Shown: positions 21,128-32,134, counted from the stretch's first letter. The stretch: DNA of 64,000 bases from Morella rubra (GCA_003952965.2 CM025854.1:17579959-17643958); one strand, 5' to 3'. The notes: generated by a model from the letters alone, not told the origin. Made by a program: numbers and translations.

Positions 21128-21634
21128 ATGAAGAAAATCTGGGATCGGCTGCAGTCGAGCCACAGAAAGCGTAATTACCTATGCTAGCTCTCATCCTCTC
21201 TGCTCAGTTGATATTAGCTAGGTTTCCATCTATCATGCCTGTGATTTTGCTGTCACTGAAATTTACAGATATATTTCTTATTATTTGTTACAATTAACGT
21301 CCATTATGCATCATATTTGCTTTTCTCAACAGCAGCAATATGCATTTTCTGGTCTGGGTTTGAAAATCAGCTTATATCAGAAACAGTTCTCAATTGGGTT
21401 TGCTTGTCGGCATACATGTTCTGTTCAATCTCATTGTTCGCTTAAAGCCTCTCATCTCAATCCCCTCCCCTCCTTCCCTACCTCCGTGGTGACCTTTTCT
21501 TTGTAAATTTATCTGCAGGTAAGGGAATCTACATATTGTACAAGGACGTGAAGTCCTGCCCATGTGAAGATGTGCAGGTTCTATGGTCAATACTGGTCGA
21601 GTCCCGAACTCCGCCTCCCCTGCCATCAACATGA
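21128..21634 (+). CDS. Two-exon small protein gene (52 aa) carried by CACTA element 2
   Basis: Exon 1 (21128-21170) encodes MKKIWDRLQSSHRK plus one base. Exon 2 (21519-21634) starts after TTATCTGCAG and completes that codon in phase. It gives R-KGIYILYKDVKSCPCEDVQ, then VLWSILVESRTPPPLPST and TGA. The 348-bp intron has GT...AG ends (GTAATT donor, weaker than consensus). There is no stop or shift. The basic N-terminus and the CPCEDVQVLWSIL core look like a conserved small plant protein of unknown function. I recognise the style but cannot name a family. An A/T-rich tail with AATAATAAG (21755-21765) could hold the poly(A) signal. It sits downstream of the captured CDC48-like promoter, so read-through expression is possible. 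The intact frame inside a transposon suggests recent capture or retained constraint. Confidence 0.6.
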
Positions 21635-21876
21635 GGATGATCAGTCCCTCTTGGCTTATAGGATAAAATATGAAAGAGGACGATGATGGTTCTCCATATA
21701 TGTACATGAATTCTACATATATATTCTTGTGTTTGTTGTAAAATATTATTAATCAATAATAAGTATATTTTGTTTTATTATCCTTGGTCTTTAAATTTTT
21801 ACATCCAATGAATTATGATTATTAAAATAAATTACCGATTAAAAAAATTTAGGAATTGGAAAAAAAAAAAAAAAGC

Positions 21877-22190
21877 TGCAAACCTATAGCAGCGGTCGGT
21901 GACCGCTGCTATAGGTGGAACCTGACCGCCGCTATAGACATATAGCGGCGGTCTAGGTCTATATAGACCGCCGCTACAAACCTTTAGTGCCAAAACAACG
22001 CAATTGCGCTTGGTATATAGCGGCGGTTTAGACCGCCGCTAGGTGACCGCTGCTATAGACCCGAGGTCTTCACCAGCAGTCACACAAACCGCCGCGATAG
22101 ACCTATGCCGACTAAAAAATCGCTGCTATAGGTTATAGCAGTTTTTTTTACCTATAGCAGCGGTTTCCGACCGCTGCTATAGGTCGGTTT
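21877..22190. repeat. 3' subterminal repeats of CACTA element 2
   Basis: TATAGCAGCGGTC, TATAGCGGCGGT and their complements are dense over about 310 bp, many as inverted pairs around 10-15 bases. They mirror 18955-19210. Confidence 0.85.
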
Positions 22191-22203
22191 TTTTGTAGTG
22201 CAG

Positions 22204-24955
22204 ATCTAAACTTAATTGTTTATAAATTATTGTGTTATTTTTTAATTTATCACAAATACTTATTCACCATTTCTAAGTGATAATTGTTCTAACTCGATTT
22301 AATTACAGTCTAATTAGGACGTAGTAATCTCGTAAGTTTGATCTTGATTGAAGAATTCGAATGATTTGGAGAAAGAACAGAACTCTAGTCTCTTCGTTGG
22401 CCTACTATCAAACATTTGGACAAAAATGGAGAATTTGGACAATATTTTTATTTCATGGGAAGGATGCTTGGATTAGTTAGACGATGTGAAAATTTAAAGC
22501 CCTCAAGGTTCCTCACAGAGAGTGGGATCCTTATTCCTCTCAATTTCTCTACCAACCACTACCTACAGCCGTTTATTTTGGATCTGGAAATGGTCCATGA
22601 CACTAGGCCAGTATGCATCCAGCCAAAGGAAATTAAGGTCCTCATAACTTTTGCACTGGCATGCCAGCTGGGGTGGTCACCGTCCCATTTCTGAGGAAAA
22701 AACTTCACCTTAGAAAGATGACATAAACACAAACAGCTAGGTGTACAGATTCTCATCTCGCATAAGACGTCAAGTACAAGGGCCAAAACTTCTTAAATTG
22801 CCTCCAATTAGGGGCGTGCTGCAATTTGCATAGTCATGAATGGAAGGAAACTAGAATACAGGCTGAGATAGCTTGTCTGCATGTGCCCTCGTGAACCGAA
22901 CTTAAGCGTCAAATTCTACAAAATGGAAATATGGGAATCACGTGCGAGAGGGGCTGCCTTTTTTGGCCTGTCCGTGACAGTACGTACCCCTACGTAGTTT
23001 TTTTTTTCCACAAAACAGCCGTCACCTCTACTGCCCCCTGCATTTCAAAACACATTTCACGCACATACTGTGCCCAAACTCCCACCGCCACCGCTTCATG
23101 TTTTTATGTTGCAAACGACGCTTACAGGAAAGGAAAGAAACAGACCAATGATTCCAGAACACATCACTGCCCTCGGACAATAGACTGACGTCGTAGAGAC
23201 ACCTGATTGGTGGAGATCATGGTTTCGGCCCGTGGGGGGTGAACTCACGCCCCATTGTATATTATTGGGTTTGTCTCTTCGCAGCCTCGAAAAGGTGACT
23301 AGACTTCGAGGGACTACAGTGACTATTAAAGGACACAAAATCGATACGACATTTCCACGTCAATATGCGTGCACTCTACTCTTTTTTTTTTTTTTTTTCC
23401 TAAGTAGCACTCTACCTATTGCTCGTTGGATTCTGCATGGCGCTAACAAATGCTATGTTATCTTCAAAAAAAAAGAAATGCTATGTTTATCTTTTGGATT
23501 CGCAAGAACGTATGCTACTGATCTACTACGACCTTTTAGGTCAGAAAATGGGGTGTTAGGATCATCTAATGTTTGGCATGAATGATGATCCTTTTATATC
23601 ATGCATGTGCGTCAGAAAGAATAACTTGTTTTAAGCATCCTTCAAGAGTTCCAAATTGACTCCTTTCCAATAATGTACATGTCAGATGCATGGCTTTCAG
23701 TACTCTCTGGCATGAATGATGAGCCATATTACCACCAAAAGGTCTATTTATTGTTCAGAAGCCAATGAATATGTTCATGTCAAGCACGGGACCCTGATGC
23801 AGATCTCCTGCTACACGTTTCTTCAAAGATCCAGAAGCTGGATGCTGAGAGCCAAGTCTTTGGCATGTTGTCGTGTAATTGCTGACAAACTGCACTCTCT
23901 CATATAATTGGAAGTTTGAAAGTTAATCCAGCTCTGAGTTATGGAAGTAGGTGGGCTACAATTAAAGCTCATCCACCTTCCATTGACTCCTAAATTTGTT
24001 AGTATAGTACTTCAAAATAGATCTAAAATTTCAAATTCAAAAGAAGCGTTTTTCTGTTCAAATTATCGTAAGGTTCATGTATTTTAAAATTTTATATAAA
24101 TAATATATCAAATAGTATAAGAATTCATCGTCCATCTTTCTTTAAATTAAAATAAAATTTATAAAAGAAACTACCGAAAATCTTCTTTAATCGAAATCTG
24201 AAGGGAGCTTCTTTGCCTATATGCCTATGATCCTACAAGTCAATAGCACTAGGTGCCTTCTGCACTTTCTGATCCAATTGGCTGCCTGATAGATCATTTT
24301 ACATCCAATCGCAAGAACGGAAACCCCCCTGTGCAAGAAATCATCAATGCCTTCTGCAGCCAAAATTTCTCTCCGGTGTCAATCACAGCCAAATTGCCAG
24401 TTACTGTAATAATGGCTGCCTTAAATGTTAACCAAAATCTTTCAACTATTCTGGCCAGCTGTGCTAGCTATAGATGTCTCAAACGTACGGTTGCTTGCAC
24501 AGAAAAAAACACAAAATATCATCTACCACGTGGACATATCTGATTGGATTGTTTCTAATGTAGTAGGGACTGTAGGTTGACCACCAATGCTTTCTGGATG
24601 TACGAGAACCCTTCTGGAAATAGCAAGTCCTCATTGTGCATGTGCGTCATACTAATTACTTCTTTTAATGATCAAAGCAGCCAACGGCAACAATGATGCA
24701 CGTACCAAAACTCTAAAACCGTCCATGTCCAGCCAGCTTTTCATGCCGATATATTCATCTTAATTACATGTTCCACTCAGTTATTTGTTCATTTGGAATT
24801 CAATAAAAAGTTACCCCAGTGAAAGCAGGATGTAATTATAGAATCGAAATAGCACTAGTTCAAATATTTTACTACTTTGATCTAATTGAATTGAACTTTT
24901 AACTAGTTTCAACTGAATCAATGACATTCACAAGAAAAGTAAGTCAAGTTCTTTT
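22204..24955. other. Intergenic DNA without a recognisable gene
   Basis: About 2.7 kb of moderately complex sequence. Short frames at 22416-22694, 22931-23188, 23232-23585 and 24253-24543 show no family motif. There are no convincing splice-linked exons, and both strands were read. It may contain diverged regulatory or untranslated sequence. Confidence 0.5.
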
Positions 24956-24959
24956 ATAA

Positions 24960-25310
24960 ATATTATGGTCTATTATTTTTGTCACATTATATCTATTAAT
25001 TATTGATTTCAGACATTTTGTACTATTTCTTCAAATTTTTCGTTAATTCTCATGAAAATTTTATTTGTTGGCCTATAAAAATTACAATTTTATCTTCATA
25101 AAATAATCACGGTTGAAAAATTTATCAGGATAGATTTGCCATTTCGCGCATCAAAAAATTATTTTTCTTTCAAATTAATTAAAAATATGAAAGAGTGTGT
25201 AAAATATCTAAAATTAATAATTAATGAATATAATGTGATAAAAATAATAAATAAAATTATAAAGTGCCAATACCCTGTAATTAAAAATTAAAAAATATAT
25301 TTAACCCTAG
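24960..25310. repeat. Diverged relative of the foldback repeat at 17.7-18.2 kb
   Basis: TTTTGTCACATTATATCTATT near the left and AATTAATGAATATAATGTGA near the right are inverted relative to each other. They match the ends of the doubled repeat at 17681-18167, as does the shared tail TATATTTAACCCTAG versus GTATTTAACCCTT. Confidence 0.6.
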
Positions 25311-25349
25311 AAACAATATAATAATGTCTCTTTCTAGTATGATTATTGG

Positions 25350-26240
25350 GTACAATGGCTCTTTATGTGCTCAGCTTCCTATTGTCAGTTCTCCTTTTCT
25401 TACTGTCCGGGAATGTATCTCTTATTTAGAGGCCGGTGGAGGTTGAAAAAGCGGATAACTTTATTGGAGATTCTTGGGACTCGTAGAGAGGGTAAGAATT
25501 TGCTAGTTTGTACTAAAATTAACGATGGAAATTTCCCCACTCAGAGTGTCTGAGACTGTATTCGTTTCCATGCCTTTGAAGTTCAGTAGTCTACGTAGGT
25601 GTGACATCCTTTTTTTACCTATGAATATCCCTGCCATTATGTGAAAAAGTGATGAATAATTGTGTGAGTATCGATGATCGTCTTCGGCGGATTGGGGTGG
25701 TTATGGTTTCTAAATGTGATTGTTTTGAGTTAGGTAATTCTGAAGACCTCAACCATGTCCTTTGTAAACGGGAGATAACCTCAAAGGTGTGGTATTTATG
25801 CTCTAATGGGTTAGGACTTAGGATTACCGTTTAATCCTCTTCATAACTGGAGGGAGATTATTGAGCTGTGGTTCTATCGTGCTTCTTGATCCTCTTAGCA
25901 AGGTACTCTTATTGCTCTAATATCTCTTCTGGTTGGTTTTGGGTATTTAGTGGAGCGTGTTCTAAGAGACAGAAATGCTCCTTCGATTTTTCTAGCGAAA
26001 TATGGAAATTTGGGGATCACGACTCACTGGACTAACATAGAGACTATCCCTTGAAAAATTCGGGGAATGTTACATACGGATAAATTTAATTTACCTTATT
26101 TGCATTTGAATTAATTGGTAGATTTTTTTTTTCCTGTTTTTGTGTTAATTTGGCTTGGTTTTGTTGTTATTTATGGATAAGGTGACTCTTGTGATATAAT
26201 AGCAGTATTCCTTTGCTACAAGTGATTCCTATCAAAAAAA
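25350..26240 (+). mobile_element. 5'-truncated LINE copy (zf-RVT region to poly(A))
   Basis: The frame fragment 25649-25834 reads MMNNCVSIDDRLRRIGVVMVS, then EDLNHVLCK and KVWYLCSN, the zinc-binding region after the RT of plant L1-type LINEs. It continues, with stops, through NWREIIELWFYRAS and VERVLRDRNAPSIF. The unit ends in a G/T-rich 3' end and a short A run at about 26234-26242. It is a different subfamily from the LINE at 1-12679. It has no RT or endonuclease and is inactive. Confidence 0.75.
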
Positions 26241-26242
26241 AC

Positions 26243-27174
26243 TTAAGAGGTACGTTCTCTTTCATTTAAAAAAAAAATGTATAAAATATTCATTAATATT
26301 GTAAGGTTCATATTTCTTTCAGATTTAAATATATAGAAGCGTTCATTTGTGTCTTAATCCTATACTGCATTGCCAACTTGATCCTTCTATTTTTGATACA
26401 TAAGGTCAAGAAAATTATTACCAAAAGTCAGAAATTGATACATGGACCTTTATTTAGGCTAAGTCAATAAGCATTTTGATTTTGTTTCGTGGAAACCTAT
26501 ATCTCATCTAACGACAAATCTATATAGATAGATGGAGACGATCTGTTTTTTTTTTTTTTTTTTTTTGATAATTAGAGAAATTAGGTATCGTGAACTTATT
26601 ATCTAACTAAAAATAAATTTTAGATGGGGCCTCAAAGCGACCGTATATCCAAATCACACATACAAAGAGTTGTCCATTGCTACCTGTTAAAACGATTTAT
26701 CGACTATGTTTGTTTAAATCTCAAAACGTTTTCAAAAAATTGTCATAATCACTTTTTCATCAATTATAATATTTTTTTTAACAAATTTCAATAACTTTTT
26801 ACATATTCCATCAATTTTTAACAAATTTTTTACATACTTTAACAACTTTTAACAAACTTTTCACCAATCTCAAGAAAATCTATTCAAACAAAACATACAC
26901 TGCATCTTTGTAATTAGAAAAATATTTGATGTCCTTAGGTTCTTTTAGAAAGAATCTAACTGTTTAAAATCTCTGAGTATATAAGACCCACTTCTAAAAT
27001 TAATTTTAAACTCATGAATTCTTTCCAGAAAACACAAAAGACACCAAAGATTACTCTTGTAATTAATGTTCCACTGCTTTCTTGGCTCCCAAGCCTATTT
27101 CAGCACCAAGGACTAGGCTCACTTGCCCGTTCCCTAGACCAAAACTGCATGTTAAAGTAAACGTTGGGCTACTT
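26243..27174. other. AT-rich DNA ending in a possible promoter and exon cut by the gap
   Basis: Low-complexity until about 26900. GAGTATATAAGACCC at about 26975 has a TATA-box form. An ATG at 27014 opens a 48-codon frame (MNSFQKTQKTPKITLVINV...) that stops just before the gap. This could be a first exon, but nothing on the far side of the gap confirms it. Confidence 0.3.
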
Positions 27175-28174
27175 NNNNNNNNNNNNNNNNNNNNNNNNNN
27201 NNNNNNNNNNNNNNNNNNNNNNNNNNNNNNNNNNNNNNNNNNNNNNNNNNNNNNNNNNNNNNNNNNNNNNNNNNNNNNNNNNNNNNNNNNNNNNNNNNNN
27301 NNNNNNNNNNNNNNNNNNNNNNNNNNNNNNNNNNNNNNNNNNNNNNNNNNNNNNNNNNNNNNNNNNNNNNNNNNNNNNNNNNNNNNNNNNNNNNNNNNNN
27401 NNNNNNNNNNNNNNNNNNNNNNNNNNNNNNNNNNNNNNNNNNNNNNNNNNNNNNNNNNNNNNNNNNNNNNNNNNNNNNNNNNNNNNNNNNNNNNNNNNNN
27501 NNNNNNNNNNNNNNNNNNNNNNNNNNNNNNNNNNNNNNNNNNNNNNNNNNNNNNNNNNNNNNNNNNNNNNNNNNNNNNNNNNNNNNNNNNNNNNNNNNNN
27601 NNNNNNNNNNNNNNNNNNNNNNNNNNNNNNNNNNNNNNNNNNNNNNNNNNNNNNNNNNNNNNNNNNNNNNNNNNNNNNNNNNNNNNNNNNNNNNNNNNNN
27701 NNNNNNNNNNNNNNNNNNNNNNNNNNNNNNNNNNNNNNNNNNNNNNNNNNNNNNNNNNNNNNNNNNNNNNNNNNNNNNNNNNNNNNNNNNNNNNNNNNNN
27801 NNNNNNNNNNNNNNNNNNNNNNNNNNNNNNNNNNNNNNNNNNNNNNNNNNNNNNNNNNNNNNNNNNNNNNNNNNNNNNNNNNNNNNNNNNNNNNNNNNNN
27901 NNNNNNNNNNNNNNNNNNNNNNNNNNNNNNNNNNNNNNNNNNNNNNNNNNNNNNNNNNNNNNNNNNNNNNNNNNNNNNNNNNNNNNNNNNNNNNNNNNNN
28001 NNNNNNNNNNNNNNNNNNNNNNNNNNNNNNNNNNNNNNNNNNNNNNNNNNNNNNNNNNNNNNNNNNNNNNNNNNNNNNNNNNNNNNNNNNNNNNNNNNNN
28101 NNNNNNNNNNNNNNNNNNNNNNNNNNNNNNNNNNNNNNNNNNNNNNNNNNNNNNNNNNNNNNNNNNNNNNNNNN
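27175..28174. other. Assembly gap, 1000 N
   Basis: Exactly 1,000 unknown bases, a scaffolding placeholder whose true length is unknown. Open frames through it are artefacts. Confidence 0.99.
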
Positions 28175-28760
28175 ATCCATAGGAGAAACGGGTTGTCTAT
28201 TCCCAACCCAAGATCCGACGGTGAGTGACGAGATATCGCTGACAAAAAATATTCTTTTCGTAATCTATTAATGTCCGTGGGTTTTTTACCGTCTCTATCC
28301 TTCTTATTGTTGTCAAAAAATATTACTTTTTTTATATGCGTTTTAAGTAAGACTTCGTTTTAATTAGAATGACATGGCCGAAATAAAGGAGAAAAATCAA
28401 TGTATTATATTGTCTCTCTTTTTTTTTTTGCTAAATAAATGTATTATATGCCCTAGTTGGATCCACTGCTACTCAGTTAATTGAGTTCCTTTCCGTACTC
28501 TTAACGCCCAAGGATTACACTTGACAGTCGCGACAAAAGTTTTCTTTTTTCCTCACGTGTAGGCGTTAATACTCTAATATTGCTGAGAACAACTTTCGGT
28601 TTACAAAAAATTAAAAAATTATTAGGTGAGAGCTTTGTTTCATAAATCATTGACATCATTTTTTTACAATATCTTTTAAATAATATTATTTTATTTAATA
28701 TCTCAGTTCACAGTTATTATTACAAATAATATTTCTTGTCACATTTAAATACTTATATTA
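28175..28760. other. AT-rich DNA after the gap
   Basis: The first 50 bases give IHRRNGLSIPNPRSDG followed by a donor-like GGTGAGTG, which could be the end of an exon lost in the gap. The rest is A/T-rich and non-coding. Confidence 0.35.
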
Positions 28761-28763
28761 ATT

Positions 28764-28997
28764 ATGTATGTAAAAATGATATATATGATCCCGATTATCA
28801 AATCACAATTATTAATTTTCGAGGGCATACATTGTAACATCAACACCTATTACAAGCGTAATAGGCTCATTCCAAGGTCCAAGTTTGGTTATGTGAAGCA
28901 TTCGTGGCCAACACTTCATGAAAAAGGTGAACGGATTTCCAAAAATGTATCAAATTTCAAATCGAGATCGTTTGGCAAGTCTAACTCCCAAAGATGA
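28764..28997 (+). pseudogene. Decayed member of the local MKFF gene family, 3' portion
   Basis: The frame contains KRNRLIPRSKFGYVKHSWPTL and GERISKNVSNFKSRSFGKSN. This aligns with the C-terminal part of the arm genes (RNRFTAPRSMFRYVKHWRP and GERGFGK). The 5' portion is missing or replaced by A/T-rich DNA. Downstream non-coding sequence (29180-29340 and 31163-32110) is also related to sequence beside the arm gene, so this is one unit of an older segmental duplication. Confidence 0.6.
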
Positions 28998-29729
28998 GCT
29001 CAGCTACTGTAAATGCATAAAATTAAAGTGAAAGAAAAAATATTTTACAAGTGTTGTGGGTGTCGCATAGAAGGTAGATTTTTCTTAAATGTTAGATTAT
29101 TTTTTCATCCCCAATACATTGACTTTAAATACGAATTGCCTATTAAAAATTTATAATGATCATGTTGAATTATTTGGTGATTTTTGTGTTATTTTTTTTA
29201 GGGAATATTCCATACCATGGATATTTCCAACAATCTCAAGGTCTCCATTTAAAGTTTGATCAGCACGATCGACAGTTAATTTTGTTTCATTTGTCATCCA
29301 AAATTTGAACATAGACTTAGTGTACCATACTAGGAAGAACGGCTATGTTTGGAAACGGGTTTGGGTTTGAAATTCAATTTCAGATTGAGATTCAGTTTCA
29401 TTTCACTGTTTGGATACCAAGTCCATGTGTCGTTCTCCTCATAATCTGGGTCCTGTCTTGAAACAAAGTTAACGTCCTCTCGTCAATTCTACTAATGTCC
29501 GTTACCAAGGCGAACTTGTCTCACTGGCCTGGCTTCTATTGTGCTCTCGCGCTCGCTCTCACGAGTTTGTAATTATTTTTTTTGTTAGCTTCTGCTTCCC
29601 TTGAGCGCTCCAACTCCCGCAAGCTAGCAAGGTTTATTTTTTGTGAATATTTTTGTTAACATTCGCTGCTCGCACGCTCTCCATGTTGCGAGAGCAAGCA
29701 TGTAAAAATATTTATTTTTGTTAACTTTC

Positions 29730-29998
29730 GCTTCTCTTATCCACTCTAACTTGCCCTAGTGAAATGTAAATAAGTTTTATTGTAAGATGTGGCTCCTCTT
29801 ATGCTCTCTAACTTGTGGCTAGCGAAATGTAAATAAGTTGTATTTTAAAAGATGCTTCCTTTATGCTCTCTAACTTGGCTAGCGAAATGTAAATAAGTTT
29901 TATTGTAAGATGTGGCTTCCCTTATGCTCTCTAATTGGCTAGCGAAATGTAAATAAGTTTTATTTTAAAGATGCTTCCCTTATGCTCTGTTTTGTTTG
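29730..29998. repeat. Minisatellite, ~60-bp unit, four copies plus a partial
   Basis: The unit runs GCTTCCCTTATGCTCTCTAA, CTTGGCTAGCGAAATG and TAAATAAGTTTTATTGTAAGAT. Copies differ by a few bases. The region just upstream (29580-29730) contains more diverged versions. Confidence 0.88.
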
Positions 29999-30364
29999 AT
30001 GGAGTGGAATCAATGAGCACTAATGCATCACAACCCGAAAAAATTGTAGTAAGGCATATAGCATTAGTTTCTCTGATTTAATAACTCAAAGTTAATTAAA
30101 AGGCATCATCTCTCCCGCTAGCTTCTACCGAGTTCCTCTATGCCACCCATTAGAGCACACTAGGTTGTTTATGATCAAGGTTCTAGACAATCATCAGTTG
30201 GAAATGCCGACAAAGACTACACTGGAATGTTGTGTGCTGTGGTTGGTCCTTAACGATGAATTCGGCTAAGCCACATGAATGTGCATAGAACCCCACTTGA
30301 AGCAATGTATGCACACTTTGACTTAACAAAACAACAACTAAAAGTATAGATAAAGAAGTTACAC

Positions 30365-30690
30365 TCTATCATATGTTGTCGTGTTCTTTGAAAGGCCAGT
30401 AAACAGTCTGGTTTGCGCGAATAGTTATTTCATTAGGTTTAACCCCACTGATCTTCATTTCCCAGAACAAACTTAAAGCCTCGGAGGACATTCCCTACAA
30501 ACATAACATGATATCATCATATTCCAACTAATCATATCTTTATGGGCCAATTTCTCAAACAGTCGATGTACCTCTTTCCATCTCCTGCCTTTTGAATACA
30601 AACCCATCAGATTGTTATTCAAAGACCAATTGACCCCTAACCCACATTTCAAAATCCACTCATGAACTTTGCTTCCTTCTCGAAAGCAAA
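30365..30690 (-). pseudogene. Captured PPR-protein gene fragment
   Basis: On the - strand the frame reads VHEWILKCGLGVNWSLNNNL, MGLYSKGRRWKEVHRLFEKL and AHKDMISWNMMISCYV. After a frame change it reads EALSLFWEMKISGVKPNEIT. The KDMISWNMMI and GVKPNEIT phrases are hallmarks of plant PLS-class pentatricopeptide repeats, which bind organellar RNA. Only about two repeats are present, and a frame shift separates the halves near 30500. It lies inside the Harbinger-like element and is therefore a captured fragment. Confidence 0.8.
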
Positions 30691-30779
30691 ATCAAAAGGA
30701 TATATATGTGTTTGTACAAACCAATTGACCCCTAACCCAGATTTCAAGTATAGACATTATAGCGCTTTTTAGAACCAAT

Positions 30780-31020
30780 ATTTATGAAACTTCATTGTGG
30801 CAGAACCAACATATATAAAATAGTAAGTGTACCTTGGAATCAACGGAGAATAAGTAGCAATCCCACAACGAAGCAAATGCATCGATTAGAAGGAGGAATT
30901 TGGGTGAAAACGCGAGATGAAGGAGAAGGGCCCTCGAGCTCGGTCGCGCTTCGGTCGCACAGAGGAGAAAGAGAAGAGAAGGGAAGGAGGGGGAAAACAA
31001 AAGTTCCCTCTTAACATCGT
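30780..31020 (-). pseudogene. Captured 5'-leader/exon sequence upstream of the PPR fragment
   Basis: Read on the - strand, a CT-rich leader (CTTCTCTTCTCTTTCTCCTC) is followed by exon-like sequence ending TTGATTCCAAG|GTACAC, a plausible donor at about 30835. A frame starting MEEKTNDVKRELLF at 31036 is probably not real protein. Near 30718-30752 a segment containing CCAATTGACCCCTAACCCA repeats one in the PPR fragment (30627-30662), showing a local duplication during capture. Confidence 0.4.
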
Positions 31021-31162
31021 TAGTTTTCTCTTCCATTATTCAGTTTGGTTTTAAAAACTAAAAATGAGATTTGGCTCATCCAAACATGGATTTGGGATTT
31101 TGGACCCAAAACTAGTATTTAAGACTTGAAACCAGGACTCAAACCCGTTCCCAAACATAGCC

Positions 31163-32134
31163 AACATGTCGATAAAAATACAATTATTCTGCATTATCAG
31201 TAAGGAAATTTCTCTTTTTTGAGTTTTTGGTTATGTAAGAATTCTTTAAGTTTAAGTTTAGCATATACTCAGAGGATATATAGAACATTTATTCCAAATT
31301 ATTTCTTACTCATTATTCTCTCCATTTTAATATGACTTCAACGGGGGTGTTAGCCCAAATTAAAATGCTACTCCTCTTTCTGTTTTACACCAATTAACCA
31401 AAATAATGGGTCAAATCTGAAAAAAAATTGTGAGAGCTTGGTACAATCACTATCTTCAATATACTCTATATCAGCCGATGGGAGGTTTTGCCTCTTCAAT
31501 AGGCTTGCCCTAACTAGGGGTGTGGATTGTCGGGGTCAATTTTTTGAGACCAACTCTGACATTGATTGCTCTATTACTCGAGCCGAGTCGGATCGATTTA
31601 TTGGGCCCATGTTGTGTAGGGGCTCAATTTTTTTTCGGCTTATGTTTTCCATAATTTGAAGTTCCTTAATTCTCTTTTTATTGGAAGGGGTGTAAATAGA
31701 AATTTGACTCTACCACTAATGCCTAAACATAGGTTAAAATTTAACTCATTGATGGGCTTTACAACATTTAATTTCCCGAACTTTCATTCCAATATCGCCA
31801 AATCCTTTGGCTTTTATTTTCTACTTGGCTTTCTCTGTTTCAAAAGCATACTCTAGTGCTCAAAGATTAAAGTACCAGCTACCAGAGTGCAGAATTGTGA
31901 TGGATAATACTTCATTTCTAGCAACATATATGGTCAAGATGGATAATACTCCCGCTTTAATTCGTTCCATGTAACTATCGACTGATAGCTCCTTCACTCT
32001 ACATTAAGACACTGCTCAAAGCCAAGGTGGAAGGGTAGCGGCAGTTAACAAATTAACGTCCTTTGTCACACATCCATCCAGAATTGCAAGACGGGGTGAG
32101 GAGAGTGAGTGAAGAACTTTCATAATTTTGAGTG
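31163..32134. other. Non-coding segment of an old segmental duplication
   Basis: Parts align with palindrome-arm sequence: 31163-31320 with 44673-44850 (GTCGATAAAAATAC, TATACTCA, TTTATTCCAAATTAT), and 32020-32110 with 46200-46290 (GCTCAAAGC, TCCTTTG, CACACATCCATCCA). No gene is present. Confidence 0.6.

Larger units (their letters stand above)
18940..22200. mobile_element. CACTA transposon 2, non-autonomous, carrying host gene sequence
   Basis: The 3,261-bp element begins CACTACAAAAAAACAGG, ends GGTTTTTTTGTAGTG and is flanked by a perfect 3-bp duplication CAG (18937-18939 and 22201-22203). Subterminal blocks at both ends share the AGCGGCGGTC/AGCAGCGGTC motifs of the CACTA element at 2035. 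No transposase is recognisable. A short piece near 19510-19580 (DAGGAESDDVELSYY) may be the last exon of a TNPA-like gene. The interior holds a CDC48-like first exon and a two-exon small gene. Confidence 0.92.
29341..31162. mobile_element. PIF/Harbinger-like non-autonomous element with captured host sequence
   Basis: The terminal inverted repeats read GGCTATGTTTGGAAACGGGT at the left, and GGCTATGTTTGGGAACGGGT as the reverse complement of the right end. The flanks are AAC/AAC (29338-29340, 31163-31165), a 3-bp target duplication. The related sequence in the palindrome arm (around 44655-44675) runs ...TCAGTGTGAAAAT to TCGATAAAAATAC without the element, an empty paralogous site. No transposase is present. 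The interior has a 60-bp minisatellite and PPR-gene and 5'-exon fragments. Confidence 0.85.

Noticed and set aside
22416-24543. Several 60-117 codon frames in 22.4-24.5 kb
   Set aside because: No domain, no conserved motif, no splice-linked partner on either strand.
27082-28245. Four long open frames across 27082-28245
   Set aside because: They consist of the 1,000-N gap read as open.
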